A stretch of DNA of 64,000 nucleotides from Ceratodon purpureus (GCA_014871385.1 CM026423.1:9594572-9658571); one strand, 5' to 3'. Positions 12,330 through 26,700 are shown, counted from the stretch's first letter. Translations and numbers: made by a program. The notes: generated from the letters alone by a model not told the origin.

Positions 12330-12988
12330 TTGACTGTTGGTTACTCCGCTAACAATTGTCGATCGGAGGTGAATGATTCCAAAAGGGCCTGTTAGTTTGT
12401 GGAGTAACAAACAATTGTTAGTTTGTGGAATGTTTTGCAAGGGGACGTTGTTTTGCGCAGGAGTTGTTGAAGATGATTCGGTCCTCGTAAACTGTAGTGC
12501 GGAAGATTTGTGTTACGTTTTGCGAAGCAATTTTTTATTTTGTATATAAATATTCATTGAGTTTGAATCCAGACGTGTATCGATTGTCGATACATGACAC
12601 CTTGAACAATTAGAGTAGGGTTTTAATACAACAAAAAATGATTATCACTCCAACCACGTCACGTGAGGAGAAATCTTTCTGTTGAAACTTTTACAAAACA
12701 TTGAACATTTGAGCTCTCGGCCAACACGAAGCCAAAAGCATAATGTAGAATCATGTATAATACACACAAGGAGCGAGGTCCAACTTTGCTGATGCTAAAT
12801 TCTGCCAATGCTACATTCTGCGTTACAATTGCAACAATCAATGCTCAGCGTGCTCTGCCATAAGGCGTGCTCTGCTCCACAGCGTACTCCACAATATCAG
12901 AGCCTGAGTAACGCGCTCACCCGGCCGCTACACCAGAGGAGAGAGGAATAAAGGATAATCTTTCTGAAGGAAGAGCCTAGTATGGGCC
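12330..12988. other. Spacer and 3' flank of the CASP-like gene
   Basis: It contains the partial third copy of the foldback arm to about 12440 and then unremarkable sequence. The last few hundred bases are probably the 3' untranslated region of the minus-strand gene ending at 12989. Confidence 0.4.
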
Positions 12989-13925
12989 TTAACTGGCCTT
13001 CGCCAGCCTCAGAAGACGAACTGGGTACAGAGCTGCGGACACAGCCAACAAGATGAAGGCAAAGAAGGTCATCGCAACGGACGCCTGGGCCCTCTGGTTA
13101 AACTTATCGTATGAGCTATAGCCGCCGTCCACCAAAAGGGCAGCTGAATCTGCTCCTGCAGCAGCTACAGCTACCAGGGCATACGCCAGAATCTGTACAT
13201 TACATTGTACACAATCATTGATTAATTCAAAAATCCTCGTCACATTTTACTCTAATGCAACATCCTGCCTCATCTTGATCTATCTTCAAAGCTTATTTCT
13301 TAATGAGCACAATTTTTACTTACCGTGTCAAAGAGGAAAGTGAGCATCGCGAAGCCCGTGGTGGCAGAGGAAATGAATGAGCCCTTCGATGACATGTTCA
13401 CAAAGGACTGCACCAGCTGCACTATGGCGTAGAAACAGACGATGCAGTTCAAGGCCAGCACTCCCCTGGAGCACAAAAGTGAATGAAACGCTCTATTAGT
13501 ATTACACAAATATAAGTCCGTCGGAAACAGAAAATGCCGGTAGATTCCAGCGAGTTGGAAACAGGACGGGGAACCCGAACTTACACAAAAGACCTGACGC
13601 TGGAGAATTTGATGGTGCTAGTCGTGTAGTAGCTGTCGTCGTAGTAGTAGCTATAGTAGGAACTGTAGATGGTTTGCTTGTTTGCCGCCATCACACTGAA
13701 CGCAATGAGCGTGAACACGATCTGCAAAACGCGTAGCGACAGAGCAATCACACCAAACGCACTAGAGTCCTTGCTCATACCCACAGGTGACTCGTTGTAC
13801 ATTGCAGGAGGCGTGTCGAACCCCATCGGCGGCGCTTGCTTCGCATAATGCGGCTCCCCTCTCGCCTTCTGAAAATCACGCCCATTGTCGAACGTCTCCG
13901 ATTGCCAAGCTCCACCAGTCGCCAT
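12989..13925 (-). CDS. CASP-like four-transmembrane protein (DUF588/MARVEL-like)
   Basis: A small plasma-membrane protein of the Casparian-strip-membrane-protein-like family, whose members scaffold membrane domains; no specific role is visible here. Three exons (13585-13925, 13324-13465, 12989-13192) join in frame for 228 residues. The N-terminal 55 or so residues are hydrophilic. Four hydrophobic segments follow: SLRVLQIVFTLIAFSVMAAN (near 64-83), GVLALNCIVCFYAIVQLVQS, a segment with FAMLTFLFDTILAYALVAVA, and VAMTFFAFILLAVSAALYPV near the C-terminus. A tyrosine-rich extracellular loop (SSYYSYYYDDSYYT) sits between the first and second. The start is the ATG before ATGGAWQSE. The family call rests on topology, length and the Arg in the first segment. 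Confidence 0.75.
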
Positions 13926-14929
13926 TCCAATCAAACACTCTCCTCACCACAAAACTCCCAGTCAACCACACAAGCCCAGATCACAAGATCACAAGTCCCA
14001 GAACTCCAGTACTCAGAAAACGGAATCTAGAAATTATAACGCAACAAAGATGTGTATGACAGGTAATGTGAAGTAAGCACTAAGAAAGCTAACTTGTCCC
14101 AACTGAGAATCTGATGTTCTATCCAAGTTGACAAAGGAAGTCTAGAAGTGGTAGACTATATACGGATAGCACTATGAGATTCTCTAGCTAGACAATCCGC
14201 GTTCCGCCGTTGTGTTGTTGACCCTGGATACCGGACGGCTGTGAGGTCGGATGGAGGTACTGTCGGAGTTTTGAGGAAGGTACCGGAAGCTGGGCGAGGA
14301 CGTTCCTAGAAGGCTTTAGGAAGAGCGGAGAGGAGGGTGGCGCACTGTTATCCATGACGTCGTCTTGCAAGTCGATGTGCGTTGGCGCGTGGGCATACTA
14401 TTTCAGCAATGAGGCGCTCGTGGTGTATTTTAGGAGTGTCGGCCCGTTCTTTGTGCGATTTACAGGCTTCATGCTATTGCTTTTGGTGCAAGGAGTGGCG
14501 GGGGGTTATTGACTTACAATATTAGGATAGTTGAATCTTTTACCATTTTCGAAGGGGATCTTCAAGTTGGCGCTGGAATTTGCTCTTGAGATCCAGAGCA
14601 TTGATTTGGGAGTACTTTTAATTTACTTCATGTGGACTAAAAATGTGCTATGTTCTAAGTACTACTCGGAAGACCTGGCGAAGCAACCTTGTTATCACTG
14701 GAGACGGGAACTTGCATTTCAATCGTTAATTCAATCAGCTCATTTGGATAAATATTCCTTCGATTAGGATCAGAGGATCCATGTCCTTGGATGCAAAGAT
14801 TTGATATAATTGTTAGTTGCCGCGAGGGTCTAAGAAAAACTGGAAGTTTTAAAAAAATATGAAACCTATCCTACATTGATCAATGTTAATAAGTGTAGAT
14901 TAAAAACTTCCCATTTGCATTTTCAACTC
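13926..14929. other. Spacer between two minus-strand genes
   Basis: It presumably holds the CASP-like promoter and 5' leader. A 55-codon minus-strand ORF at 14188-14355 begins MDNSAPPSSPLFLKPSRN and ends NGGTRIV. It has an ATG and reasonable codon use, but no recognised family and no sign of splicing, so it is not called as a gene. The rest shows nothing. Confidence 0.4.
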
Positions 14930-17900
14930 TCAAATCTTTAACGAAAATCCGTATTGCTTGGAAGTGTGTCCTCTTCGAGACCGTTCTGATCTGTCCGTGC
15001 TTTGATCGAGCGTTAGCATGCTGAAGTAGTCAATTTCCATCGGCGGCATTTTCTGTGGTTTCCGTTTCCAAAACTTGAGAGAGTTGAAAATAGACTGGCT
15101 TGATTTCCTGGAGTGTTTTGCAGCGACTACTGCCAATTCAGGTTTTTTCCCACGCGTGACCGTAATGTCACGTAGATGCGGCCTGACTGAAGCAACCTCC
15201 TCTGTCTGGTGGGATGGTGCCGAGCTCGCATACGTACGCGCCGTGTCGCTAACGGGGAGGAGTTCCTCGGTGGTATCATGCTCCTCGTCTGGAGATGTGG
15301 GATCAAGTACTCCTAGGTTAGGAAAATAGAATAAAGGAGGGTTGTGTAGAGTTAGCTTCTTAAACAGAAACTGTAATTCTAGAACTGATTTTGAGGAAAG
15401 CAGGTCATCAGTACTCGCCTTGAGGAGAAAGAGTGTGGGATACTGATGCAGGCTCCATTCTGAAGCACCGTGTCAAAAATAATTGAAGCTCCAAGCGTGC
15501 AAGCTTTGCATCCCCGACAATGTCTGCCTCCCGCATCTCATGTAAGAGCACCTCCGCAAAGGCTGAAGCACTTTCCTCTGACGTTGCCATATTATGGTCG
15601 GCAATCGAGACAATGTGGTGCACCAAGGTTTGCCAGAACTCTGCAGCCTCGGAGTCCTGCACGCTCCTCAAAGCAGCAGCGCTGACCAGTTTCAAGCAGC
15701 TCTCATCAATCATCTGCAATGTGTTAAATATTCCCAGTGGTTAATCTGGTATGTGAAGAGCAATACCGTGCAATACCCTCCAGAGTGGTAGTATTGACAT
15801 GATCGGCAATACAAACCGTCTGTTGCAGGAACTTGGCGACGAAGTGGTCGTTGATAAAGGAGGTGGGCACTAGTCTTTCTGGTGGATAAGCACGCACAAG
15901 CTCCCGAACAGCGCTGCAGCAAATGGCACGCCGGGGGACGCCTTGCACCCTATTCAAAGTGTCGAACAGCCTCCTCTGGCTCTCCTTGGCAGCAGTGAGG
16001 CTACTAAGGACAAGATCACCACTTTCATCGGAGATGGTGGAGGTGACAGACCCACATGTGGCCGTTTTATCCTCCCACAGAAACATGGTGTTATTTAATG
16101 TTCGTAACGTCGACAATTTCTCCCCTGTAGGCCAGAGCAGGATTTCTATCCTCCTTTCTTGTCTTGAGGCCTGCAAATTGACCGAACTTCCGTCTGCGTT
16201 TTCCTCTGCCTGCTCATGTTCCAAATTTCATTCTTGTAAATCCAGTAAACCTACAAATCGACCAAGCTAGTCTACAAGTAGAAGTGGGTTGCCCAACACA
16301 GTGCTTGACCACAAGATCAACAGTCGAACCTTCAGCGGAGTGTCTTCAGTGACACAAGCTGCATCACATGGCAGGGGCAGCTCCAGCACAGGAGTGATTT
16401 TCGAAATAGGAGGGCTCCTTGGTCTTCGAAGCTCGTGCACAGGGTTTTGAAGGGCCTCTGCAGATCATGTCCAACATTCGCAGACTTCATCTTGTCAGTA
16501 ACTCTGACCATGTGGATCGAAAGATGCCACAGAAAAAGGCCACGTTACAATGGATAGCTCGAGTCTCACCATCCTTGCAAGTGATTTCCATGGAGCCACT
16601 TTCAGGAACACTCTGCATTGTCGCCGCCGGTTCCACAATCTCCAGTATTGATGGCTCAAAGCGCAAGTCATCGGCTATGACAAGTGCACCTTGAACCACC
16701 TCCTCCTCCGGTGGTTTCTTCACGACGTTGTTGTCGTTGTCGACGCCACTTGTTGCATCGACTTCGCTGGTCGACCCGCCGGCCTCCCCACCACAGGAAG
16801 CCCCCTTCGCCCTGCGTTTGATCCGCGAGAGCATCATCCTGGCAGAGTCATTGCTGCTGCCGAAATGATCGTCTGCATCCGTCAATGAGATCAGTCTTGC
16901 ACTGTCGGTCCTTCTGGAGGTGCGTCGGCTGGGATTCTCAAATTGATCGCATTTGGGTTGAGATGGTTTTTGTTGAAGCTGGCTCAAAAGTGGTGACGTC
17001 TCCACTCCTGGCCCTAGTCCCGGGGCCGTCCTAGGCCGTGCCCCTGCAACTGTACCTGACAAGTCCAGTCTCGGTATAAATGGAGGAGGTTTCTTCGCGA
17101 CAGCTTTGGATCCCTTCATGCCGAAGCGTGGGGTAGCGTTTACCGAACCGCAGGGACTGGAAGAGTCTGAAGAGGAGTCACTTTTTGCAGATGAGACTTG
17201 CAATGGCGTCAAGTTGACCGTCCCTGCAACCAATTTCGTGAACTCAGGCGCGGTGGAATTTCAAACTATGTGTGTTGAGCAAGAATTCTATATTCATCAA
17301 CCACATTGTTTAACCTGGAGAAGATGAATCAGGACAGGCAGAGTGATGTTCTGCGTCACAGTCATTCACATCACATATGCTCAAACTCTTGAGAGACTCG
17401 TCAATCACATTGAGCACGTCCTTCGGACTATCTCCTGAATCACTTACAGGATCTGGGTCTGGTACTCCTCTGTTAACATGAGCAGGCAGCTGGGTTTTGA
17501 ACTCTAAGACCTTCAAGTTGAAAAATTTGCCCCACAATAAACCCTAATAAAACCTGAAGCAGAGTCTGCTCAAGAACGTTCATTCTGAAAATGCAACTTA
17601 TACAAAAATATACAGAGGAGATTGGAGTCGAGGCAAATTGTGCAAGAAAGAAGAGGGAGTACAGAAATCCATACCTGCTGAGGGACAACTCGCAATACGG
17701 GGGTGATGAAGCGGTTGTAACAGATACTATTTCTTTAAACTCATAGTCCTACATTATACAGAGATGGACAGCAATTCAGTTTGAGGCATTCTTCGAGATG
17801 CTCACCTTAGACAGCCAACATATCTGCAATGCATACGCCGCGTACATTTCATAGAATTACAGCAGGTATTTTCGATATATTCGATGTATTTCGAGCGCCA

Positions 17901-18726
17901 AGAATCTTCAGAAGCCAATCACAAGATTAAACTTCGCAATCGACAAACCTGGATTAGATTGCATGTTGTATCGATGAATTGCAAAACTTTCCTATAGCGC
18001 TCGTTGGCAACGATGGCGTCCTGGTGTGCTCGCTCCATCTGCTCAATTACCTGCTGATAATCGCTCTCGACTTCCGTTGAACGCTGAGCAATTCTTTCCT
18101 TTCGCAGCTCTTGCTCCCTCTTGAGAAGCGCACGGGATTCTTGTCTGTCACCCCACAGATACATCAACTCCACTAACAATCCATTTCGTGCATCAGGTTT
18201 AATTCAAGCATGCAAAGAACCGCACAACTCTACCACATTCCTCAATGTAAACGAAAGCACCGCTGACCTAATCCTCCACACAGCTCACCACCACAAACAC
18301 TGCAAACTCTTCATTTAGGTTTCCATATCCATTTCAACGATTCAACACAACCTTCACAACTGACCCATTCCTTCGCTCTTCATGAACTTCCAAATCGCGA
18401 GCAGCTCTGACTCTTCCCCGCAAACCTAAACAATCATACCAGAAAAGAAACACTCACATGAGGGCAAGTTTCTTCTCGAACTCAGAATAACCGGCCGCGT
18501 CCAGGATGTCCTGCACCGCGGAACTATCACCGCTGAGAGTCTCCAGCTCTTCCAGCAACTCCTTCAACATAGAGTTCCGACCATTGGCCTGATCGTCCAG
18601 CTTATCCAACAGCTCCTTCAGCTTCAAATTCTCATCTGCTTGATCCTGCATGTGGGCACTGATAACCCCCGAAAATGACTCCTCCCCAACCCCCTCCTCC
18701 TCCGAAAGAACATCACTCGCAGCCAT
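14930..18726 (-). CDS. Unrecognised coiled-coil protein, multi-exon
   Basis: I do not recognise the family. Supported exons are 18726 down to about 18457, 17949-18177, 17675-17748, 17315-17469, 16570-17223, 16330-16457, 15817-16209, 15419-15713 and 14930-15312, roughly 880 residues. From the second exon on, phases agree. The N-terminal 170 residues are charged and heptad-like (ENLKLKELLDKLDD; LLKREQELRKERIAQ), predicting coiled coil. The middle (16570-17223) is Ser/Pro-rich and disordered. The C-terminal part is mostly helical (ELVRAYPPERLVPTSF; SAAALRSVQDSEAAEFWQTL) and ends in a basic tail. The join between the first two exons does not keep frame as I read it, so a small exon near 18366-18426 may be missing. 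The 15419/15312 junction appears to use a GC donor. A meiotic or cytoskeletal factor is possible, but nothing proves it. Confidence 0.65.
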
Positions 18727-20782
18727 TGCCAAACTCACACTCCTTGTTCTGCAATCTCCCAACACCACAACAAAAGATACAATTTACCCACTGCATGCAA
18801 CCACAAACCATCGAAACCATGAAAGAGCAACATGGTTGCTTAACGGTTGGTTTCATCTTCACTCAATTCGGTTGGTTTTACAATTTAACCTCCTGTTGTA
18901 GTTACTAGTCCAAAATTGTTGAATGCTGAACGCAAAAACGCATGGCCCTTCAATCCATTCGTTCATCGCCGGAGCCTAAGTGCAGGGCTGGTAACCTAAA
19001 AAACCAACATTTCCATCCCAGAGAGTCATTTCCACCCATTTGATTTGCACTGATATCAACCCACTTGTAGCAAAGGGCTAAATTTCTGCTTCTGCGCCAT
19101 AACTGCGAAGCTGGGAAGACGCAGAGCCTCACACTGCGAGAATGACACAAGGTGTTGGGATTCGGATTCCAGAGATGACTTAACTTATTCGCCTGGCGAT
19201 GGCGTATGATGTTGATCCACGGCTGACGGACTTATTCTCCGGACCCCACCGGAATCCGGATCACCTCGGCTTACGCTATTGCGTCCTCATTATTCGGATT
19301 CCGGAAAGGTTCTTCACGCCATGTGTTGGGCGGAGGCTTGTCGAGGGAGAATATTCTGCAGATTCTGAGAATTCTTCGTGGTAGTTGATCCACCCAGAAT
19401 TTCAAGCTGCCTGACGGTGATGGAATGGGCAGGCATTTTGGTTTGATAGGGTTGATGAGATTGATTAGCGCAAGTTTTGGTTTGTAGGAGTAATCTCTCG
19501 CTCAGACGAGATTTCCAGGAAGAGTTTTGTGATTGATGAGGGTGAGAGAGAGAGGAAAGGACGACCGAGAAAGGGAGAGTTTGTTGTACGGGGGAGGACT
19601 GGTTACTACGGGAGTCGCCTCCACCTTTCGCAGTCATGATGGGGACCATGACGGGACGGAGTTATTGCAGCTGCGCTGCATCATCACAGCGACTCGTGCT
19701 GCCATGCAGTCACAGTGGGTTTTCTGGACTATTCTCCCACCAGCAGCAGCTTCAGGAGCTGCGAAAGTTGTCGTGGGCAATTGGGCTCCCTGAAGAATCC
19801 ACGGAGATGGCGTTTGAGTAGTCTCCTCGCTGAGGATTATGTGAGTTTCTCCTGTACTGATTGTGGACATCGCGTATGAGTGACGATGGTAGTACGTGAG
19901 TGATTGGTTTGTTGTGTTTTTTGAGTTGTGAGCTTTGAGTGTGGAAAGGATGCGTCCTGTAACGTTCTTGTTCTTTGTTGAGGCAGATATTTGGAAGTGG
20001 ATTTTTTTTTCACGAAGCCCAGTGGCACTTGTGGGTTTAGTTTTCTTTGTTCTGATTTGATCCCATGGTTTGAATGGATCGTCAAGTAGCCTCGTGTCCC
20101 GGAGATGAGCCTGGGCCCAGCTCACATCATGTTTTAGAGGTTAGGTCCTAGTTGGCCTTTTGAGATTAAGACGACTTCGTGTTTAGAGTTTCGAAAGGAG
20201 TTCCGTACTCTGTTTTCAAGATAACGTTCCGTAATGCTTTGTTTCTGTCATGTAATCCAATTTCTGGCAAGAACTTTAAAGTTCTACCGATGCTTCACTA
20301 TTACTCACAGTGGAAGAGTTTGGAGGTTCAAGCGTAGGTTTAGACATGCCGATCGCACTTTCGTATGTCCCTTTTATGGAGTGTTCAAGTTTCTTCAGAG
20401 AAGTGGAGACGATTCTTTACTTCTACTTGCAGGAGAAACGTAAATTTTGACAGTGATATGCAAGAGCTGTTCTGGATATGTGCTCAATCCTTCCCTTGAG
20501 CTCCGCTGATTCCATGGCACCTTCGATCCTTGTCACTGCAGATGGTTTAACGAGGCATAGAGCTCAAAACAAGTCCAGCTATGGCGTACATAGGTTTGTT
20601 GCTTTCAGTCTTACTTTAACTATGTGTGTTCTTTTTGAAGCACATCAATTTTTGTCTTTGCAATTCCTGTACTTTGTTAGATAGTCAAAAGGGAAACTGT
20701 TGTTTTTTTTTTTTTTGCTGTTTTCTGGATTGATCTTGGACAAGGGGGGTTTAGCCTGAGCTTTTTGTTGTCTTGTATAGAA
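18727..20782. other. Divergent intergenic region and probable 5' leader of the ABC transporter
   Basis: The left part is the upstream region of the minus-strand coiled-coil gene. The right part probably contains the spliced 5' untranslated region of the ABC transporter: a T-rich tract at 20701-20717 and an acceptor (TTGTATAG) ending at 20780, two bases before the start codon. Short ATG ORFs (for example 19636-19821 and 20478-20684) could act as upstream ORFs if transcribed. None has an independent coding signal. Confidence 0.45.
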
Positions 20783-23700
20783 ATGATACGCTCTGTGGCA
20801 CTGGAGATGGGTCCTTATATCTTCACAGCTTGGACGACAGCCTGCTCAACGCCGAAGACAGATAATGCATGGGCCTGGATGAAGTATCTCCTCTTCGTTC
20901 CATGCCCTCAGCATGTTCTCATATCGTCTATCCACCTGATCTTTGTGGTGTTCCTGGCCATCTACGGAGTCACCCAGTTGGCCACAGTTCGGCGAGTGAG
21001 GTCTTCAGCTGCGCATCACAATGTATTCAGCAAACTCTCACCGAGTGGTGTCCATACCAGCCCAATCTACTCCGTGCAGGTTGGATGCATCAGGCTGGTG
21101 ATGCTTTTCCAATGGTGTGTAGCTATTTTGCGGGTTGTGTACGCGGCTCGGTACGGCTGGCGTCGTGTCCCTGCCCAAGAGCTTTTATACTCTCTCAGTC
21201 AAGCGCTGGCCTGGTCAGTCTTTGCAGCCATTGTTGGACATCAGAAGAAATTTTATGCATTAGCGAATTCGAAACCCCTGCGAATATGGTGGATCATGAC
21301 CTTCTTCCTCTCACTGATAACACTTTACACCAGCGTTGCTCGTTACATGAGGAACGACCCGTGTGATGTTCATCTCTGGATCGATGGAATTGTCAGCATT
21401 GCTACTTTTCCTGTCGTTGTTTTGCTTGCCCTGGTTGCTCTCGTGGGACGGACTGGCATATCAGTTGATGAAGATAGTGACTTAACCGAGAGCCTATTAG
21501 GCTTGGACGGGGTAGAGGGAGCCATTCCAGAAGATGACGTGGGGGTCACTGATTTTGCTTCTGCATCAATTATTTCGAAAGCGATGTGGCTATGGTTGAA
21601 TCCATTGCTCAAGAGGGGAAAATCTAAGGCTCTTGAGGCTGAAGACATTCCTTTGCTTTCACCTGAAGACCGTTCTGAAGTGTTGTACTCCAGGTTTGTC
21701 GTCAATTTTGAATCTCAATCGGCGCCTGCATCGGTTAGGAGGGCTCTGCTGCACACCTTCTGGCCACAGCTTGTTTTTACTGCCTTTTTGTCAGTATCAA
21801 AGCTTTCTGTGATGTTTGTGGGGCCGATTCTTATCACGCAGTTTGTGAGTTATGTGGATGGGAACGAACTCTTTCCCCATGAAGGTCTGGTTCTCGTTGC
21901 CATTCTTTTCACTGCGAAGACGGTGGAGGTTCTCTCGGCGCATCATTTCAGTTTTTACAGTCATAGACTGGGAATGATGGTTCGATCATCCTTGACCACA
22001 ACCGTTTACAGGAAAGGACTTCGTCTTTCGAGCTTTGCACGGCAAACTCATGGTGCCGGTGAAATTGTAAACTATATGTCAGTGGATGTGCAGCAAATTG
22101 CTGACTTCATGTTACATATTCATAATTTATGGGTTCTGCCTCTCCAGGCCGCGGTGGCTCTTGTTATTCTATACGCGGTTATTGGAATCCCATGTTTTGG
22201 AGGTATATTTGTAATGTTATGTATCCTATTTGTCAGCCTCAATGTAGCCAAGCTTCACCCGGGATACCAGGCCATGATCATGAAATTCAAGGTCAAGCGC
22301 ATGGCTATCACAACTAAAGTGTTCAATAATATCAAATTTATCAAACTGCAGGTGTGTTATCATACTTTGACGGGATAGATTTGATTTTCATGATTACATT
22401 GATATTTGGGTATTCTTTTTGCGCTCGTGAGCAGCTTTGAAGTTCTTGTCCAGCAGCAGATTGGCAGGAAGTTTGCAGCTAGTTTGTTCAGATATGTTCC
22501 TTAAGATGATCCGTACTCACAAAACGCATGTCCTTTTGACAGGCTTGGGAAGATACATTCAAGGAAAAAATCGAAAACATACGGAATTCTGAACGGACCT
22601 GGTTAACGAAATTTATGTATGTCTTAGCGATGAACGTCTTCTTCCTGTGGCTATCACCACTTGCTGTCTCAACTGCCACATTCGCTCTTTGTGTCTTACT
22701 TAATGTGGCCCTCACCCCTGCCAAGGTTTTCACTGCAATTTCGACTTTCCGAATCATGCAAGAGCCACTTCGTCTGTTCCCACAGGCTTTGATGGCATTC
22801 TCGCAAGCCGTAGATTCATTTGACCGACTCGACAAGTACATGTTGAGTGGGGAGCTGGACCCTGACGCTGTTGAAAGACTGCCTTTTGGTGGTGAATATG
22901 TTGTCGAGATTGAGGATGGAAGTTTTAAATGGGACCTTAAAAGCGACAGACCGACTTTGAAGGATGTGAATGTGAAGGTTCCGCATGGAGCGTTTGTTGC
23001 CATCGTTGGAATGGCGGGATCAGGAAAATCTGCATTACTTTCAGCGGTTTTGGGAGAGATCCCAAAACTCTCTGGTTCGGTAGGATACTTTCCGCACTAA
23101 TCTCTGTTCAGGAGTGATATTTTTGTTCATTTGTTGCCAGTCATATCTTCTCTTCATAGGAATTTGTGCATACTGTACACGTTTTGCAACATCCTTTAGT
23201 TGCACTTTGTCACTGATTTTTTGAATAATGTGTACTAAATGACTGAAACACTGTGACTTCCCTTGACAATGGGGCTTTGTTCACAAGCTTGTGCTCAATT
23301 TTGCGTCTGATATTGTTCAGGTGAAAGTCAGAGGGCGTATAGCCTATGTTGGGCAATCAGCTTGGATCCAGAATGCGACTATCAAAGATAATATTTTGTT
23401 TGGAAAAGAAGTTGATGAAGCTAAATACCAGGAGACGATTCGCGTTTGCTCGTTGACACAAGACCTTGCACAAATGACCTCTGGTGACCAAACAGAGATT
23501 GGCGAACGTGGAATAAGCCTCAGTGGAGGTCAAAAGCAAAGAATTCAGCTGGCCCGGGCTGTATACCATGATTCGGATGTCTATATTCTAGACGGTCTCT
23601 TTAGCGCCATTGATGCTCATACTGGCAATGATCTCTTAAAGGTATTTTTTTCAATCTTATGCTGCAATTGAGGAAATCTTGACTCTTTTGAGGCCTCTAA

Positions 23701-26700
23701 AATATACAATGATATGATGTACCACTGAAGTCCTCCGATGATTGCTGGTAGGATGTGAAAGGGTTGCTAATGTAAAATGTTATTTGAGATTTTAACACCA
23801 CATAGAAATTTAGCTTGCTGTGAAAGGGAGTATTCTAACGGACAAGTTTTATAGATGCATCTATTAGGTAACTGTGAATGAACATTTAATTCTTCAATTA
23901 TATCAGCGTTTGTATGAGATAGCTTGTGAGTTCCAAGTTCCAAATCCATCTTGTCTGGGTTGCAGGAATGTATCATGGGTGCCTTAGGTGACAAGACATT
24001 GTTGGTGGTCACTCACCAAGTGGAGTTTTTGCATAGAGCTGACCTTATCCTGGTACGGAAAGACCTTTCTGCTTGAATTATTTGCTATGTTTTTTCTCCA
24101 GTTTGCAATATCACTGACTTGTTCTTGGGGTTAAACTAAAGTCTGTGTTTCTCTTTTCTCAGGTACTGCGAAATGGTGAGATAGTGCAATCTGGAAAGTA
24201 TAATGATTTGTTAAAGGCAGGAACTGACTTTGGAGCTTTAATGGCGGCACACAACGAAGCCTTGGACCTCGTTGAAGTGGAAGGATTAAATGGCTTGCCT
24301 TTTGTTGTAGTGGACTCTTGTACTCCTCTCATTGCCAAGGAACCGTCGCAGGACGCAGAACTGTCGAAGTACCCGTCCAACGTGAAAACTTTGAACAAGA
24401 CTGTCTTGGCTAGCAGGTGAGTCCATACGTCGCTTTGACCGAATGAAGTTTGGATGCGCATGTTATGATATGACCTATTTGTTGAACCATATGTGCTCAC
24501 TACATATGAGGATCATTTTGTCGCAGCTAGTGTTAGGACTGACTTGCATGCACATCGTTTCATTCTGCTTTCACACAATCATTTCGAAACTTCAGCTTAG
24601 TGTCTAGAACTGTTGCTGAAGGCGGTAACTTGTCCCTGGTTATAACCAACTTTGTTCTTTTATCCAGTGTCAGGAGAAGTGGCAAAGTGCTACCTGTGAA
24701 GAGTGATTCCAAGGCAGCATTGAAGAACGGAAAAACTGCTCTTATCGATGATGAGAAGCGGGCAACCGGTCAAGTCAGTCTTGGTGTATACTGGCTTTAT
24801 GCAACGAAAGCTTTTGAAGGGTTCCACGTTCTTGTTCTCCTCATTCTTCAGAGTTGCTGGCAAGGACTACAGATTGCAAGTGATTACTACCTGGCACACT
24901 CAACCGCAGATCCAACCGACTTTCGGCCCGTGCAATTCATAACGAGTTACTCTGAGCTTACGTTTGGCAGTGGGTTCTTTGTTCTTTTAAGGTCACTGCT
25001 TACAGCATTTGCGGGTTTGATGACAGCACAGTCATTCTTTGACTCTTTCCTGAGCTGCTTCGTGCGAGCACCCATGGCCTTCTTCGACACAACACCCTCT
25101 GGAAGAATTCTTACTCGGGTACTGTAATTAGCTCATAAATACTTTTATGGAAAGATGGTGGTATCTTAGGAATTCTGAACTTGCTAATGATGTGGAGATA
25201 TATTGTGTGGTTATGATTTCTATTTACATTCATAGATTTGTAAGTGCTTGTTACTGATGGGTCGGGCTTTGGTGGCAGTTTGCAAGTGATCAATCGAACT
25301 TGGACTTCTTGTTGCCCATATTGATGGGTACTGTGCTTAGCCAGGGCTTCCAAGCCCTTGGTATTCTCGTTGTTATTTGCCAAGTCACATGGCAGATGAT
25401 CTTCCTTATCCTGCCACTTGCTTACGCGTACTTCTTGTTCCAGGTATATGTCCAATTTGGATTAAGTCTTCAGTGCTGTGATGTGTTCCCTCGAGGTTTG
25501 CTCTGGCATGTGAAATTTTAACTGAGATCTTTAAAGCCCTGTCTTAAGGATAATTTGTGTATATGATGAACCACTTCGGTATAGCATTACTCTAATTTAG
25601 CAATGCTTCAGTTTGTTTCCTGTTCCCATATTTTCCGCTCAATATTTGTTAAACATTAGATACATACTCTGAAGCTGGGACCACTTTCTTGGATGCAGCG
25701 CTACTACATTGCTACCTCCCGAGAGTTGACTCGTATGGACGCAATTACAAAGACGCCTGTGATATTACACTTTTCTGAAACCATCTCTGGATTTGTGACA
25801 ATTCGAGCATTTGGTGAGCAACCAAGGTTTGCGACGGTGAACATGGAGAGGGTGAACGCCAATCTCAGAATGGATTTCCATAGCAATGCAGCAAACGAAT
25901 GGCTTGGGTTCCGCCTGGAGATGATTGGGACTGTTATGCTGGCATCGTCGGCCCTGGTCATGGTCACTGTGGCACGGAATATTATTGGCTCAGGTAAGAA
26001 GGTGTTCATTGATGCGCCGTTCGTTGATGTACTCGCCGGCCTACGTTTGGTGTCCATGGTCATGATACACTAATCGGTCATTTCGGAAATCAGTGGGAAT
26101 TGCTAATTCACTAGGATAGCCATCACGGACTATTCTGCACACATGCGTGGTTCTGAATTGGCTTTTCGTCTCGTTTATCAGTTGTTAATGATGCTTTTGT
26201 GATCCTTATACTTTTTGATTTTGTTTTCAGAGCTGGTGGGCTTGTCCCTTTCATATGGGTTAGCACTTAATGGATGCCTTTGCGGGGTAGTCTATTTGGC
26301 CTGTCAACTGGAGAACAAAATGGTGTCGGTGGAGCGCATCAATCAGTACTGTGGAATAACAAGCGAGGCACCCCCAGTTATCGAGAACAGTCGGCCAGCC
26401 GAGAGCTGGCCTACTCATGGCTCCATTCAATTCCAACGCCTTCAGGTCTATAATTCTCATTTTTCAATTTTACGTCATGATATTTCAACAAACCAGCCCC
26501 CTCTCAAGTATATTCTACTGCGTTTTATTTGTTTGAAAATTGGTTTTCTATTCATTGATCCCCTCCTAATGTGTTGAACAGAACTAACTCTGTTCTATTT
26601 GCATGGATGCAGCTTCGATTACGACCCGATACCCCTCTGATGCTCAAGGGTATCTCTCTCAATATCAAAGGTGGTGAGAAAGTGGGAGTGGTTGGTCGAA

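Noticed and set aside
19314-20125. Minus-strand ORFs of 111 and 163 codons upstream of the ABC transporter
   Set aside because: No ATG context, no family motif and biased composition; they overlap the probable transporter leader.
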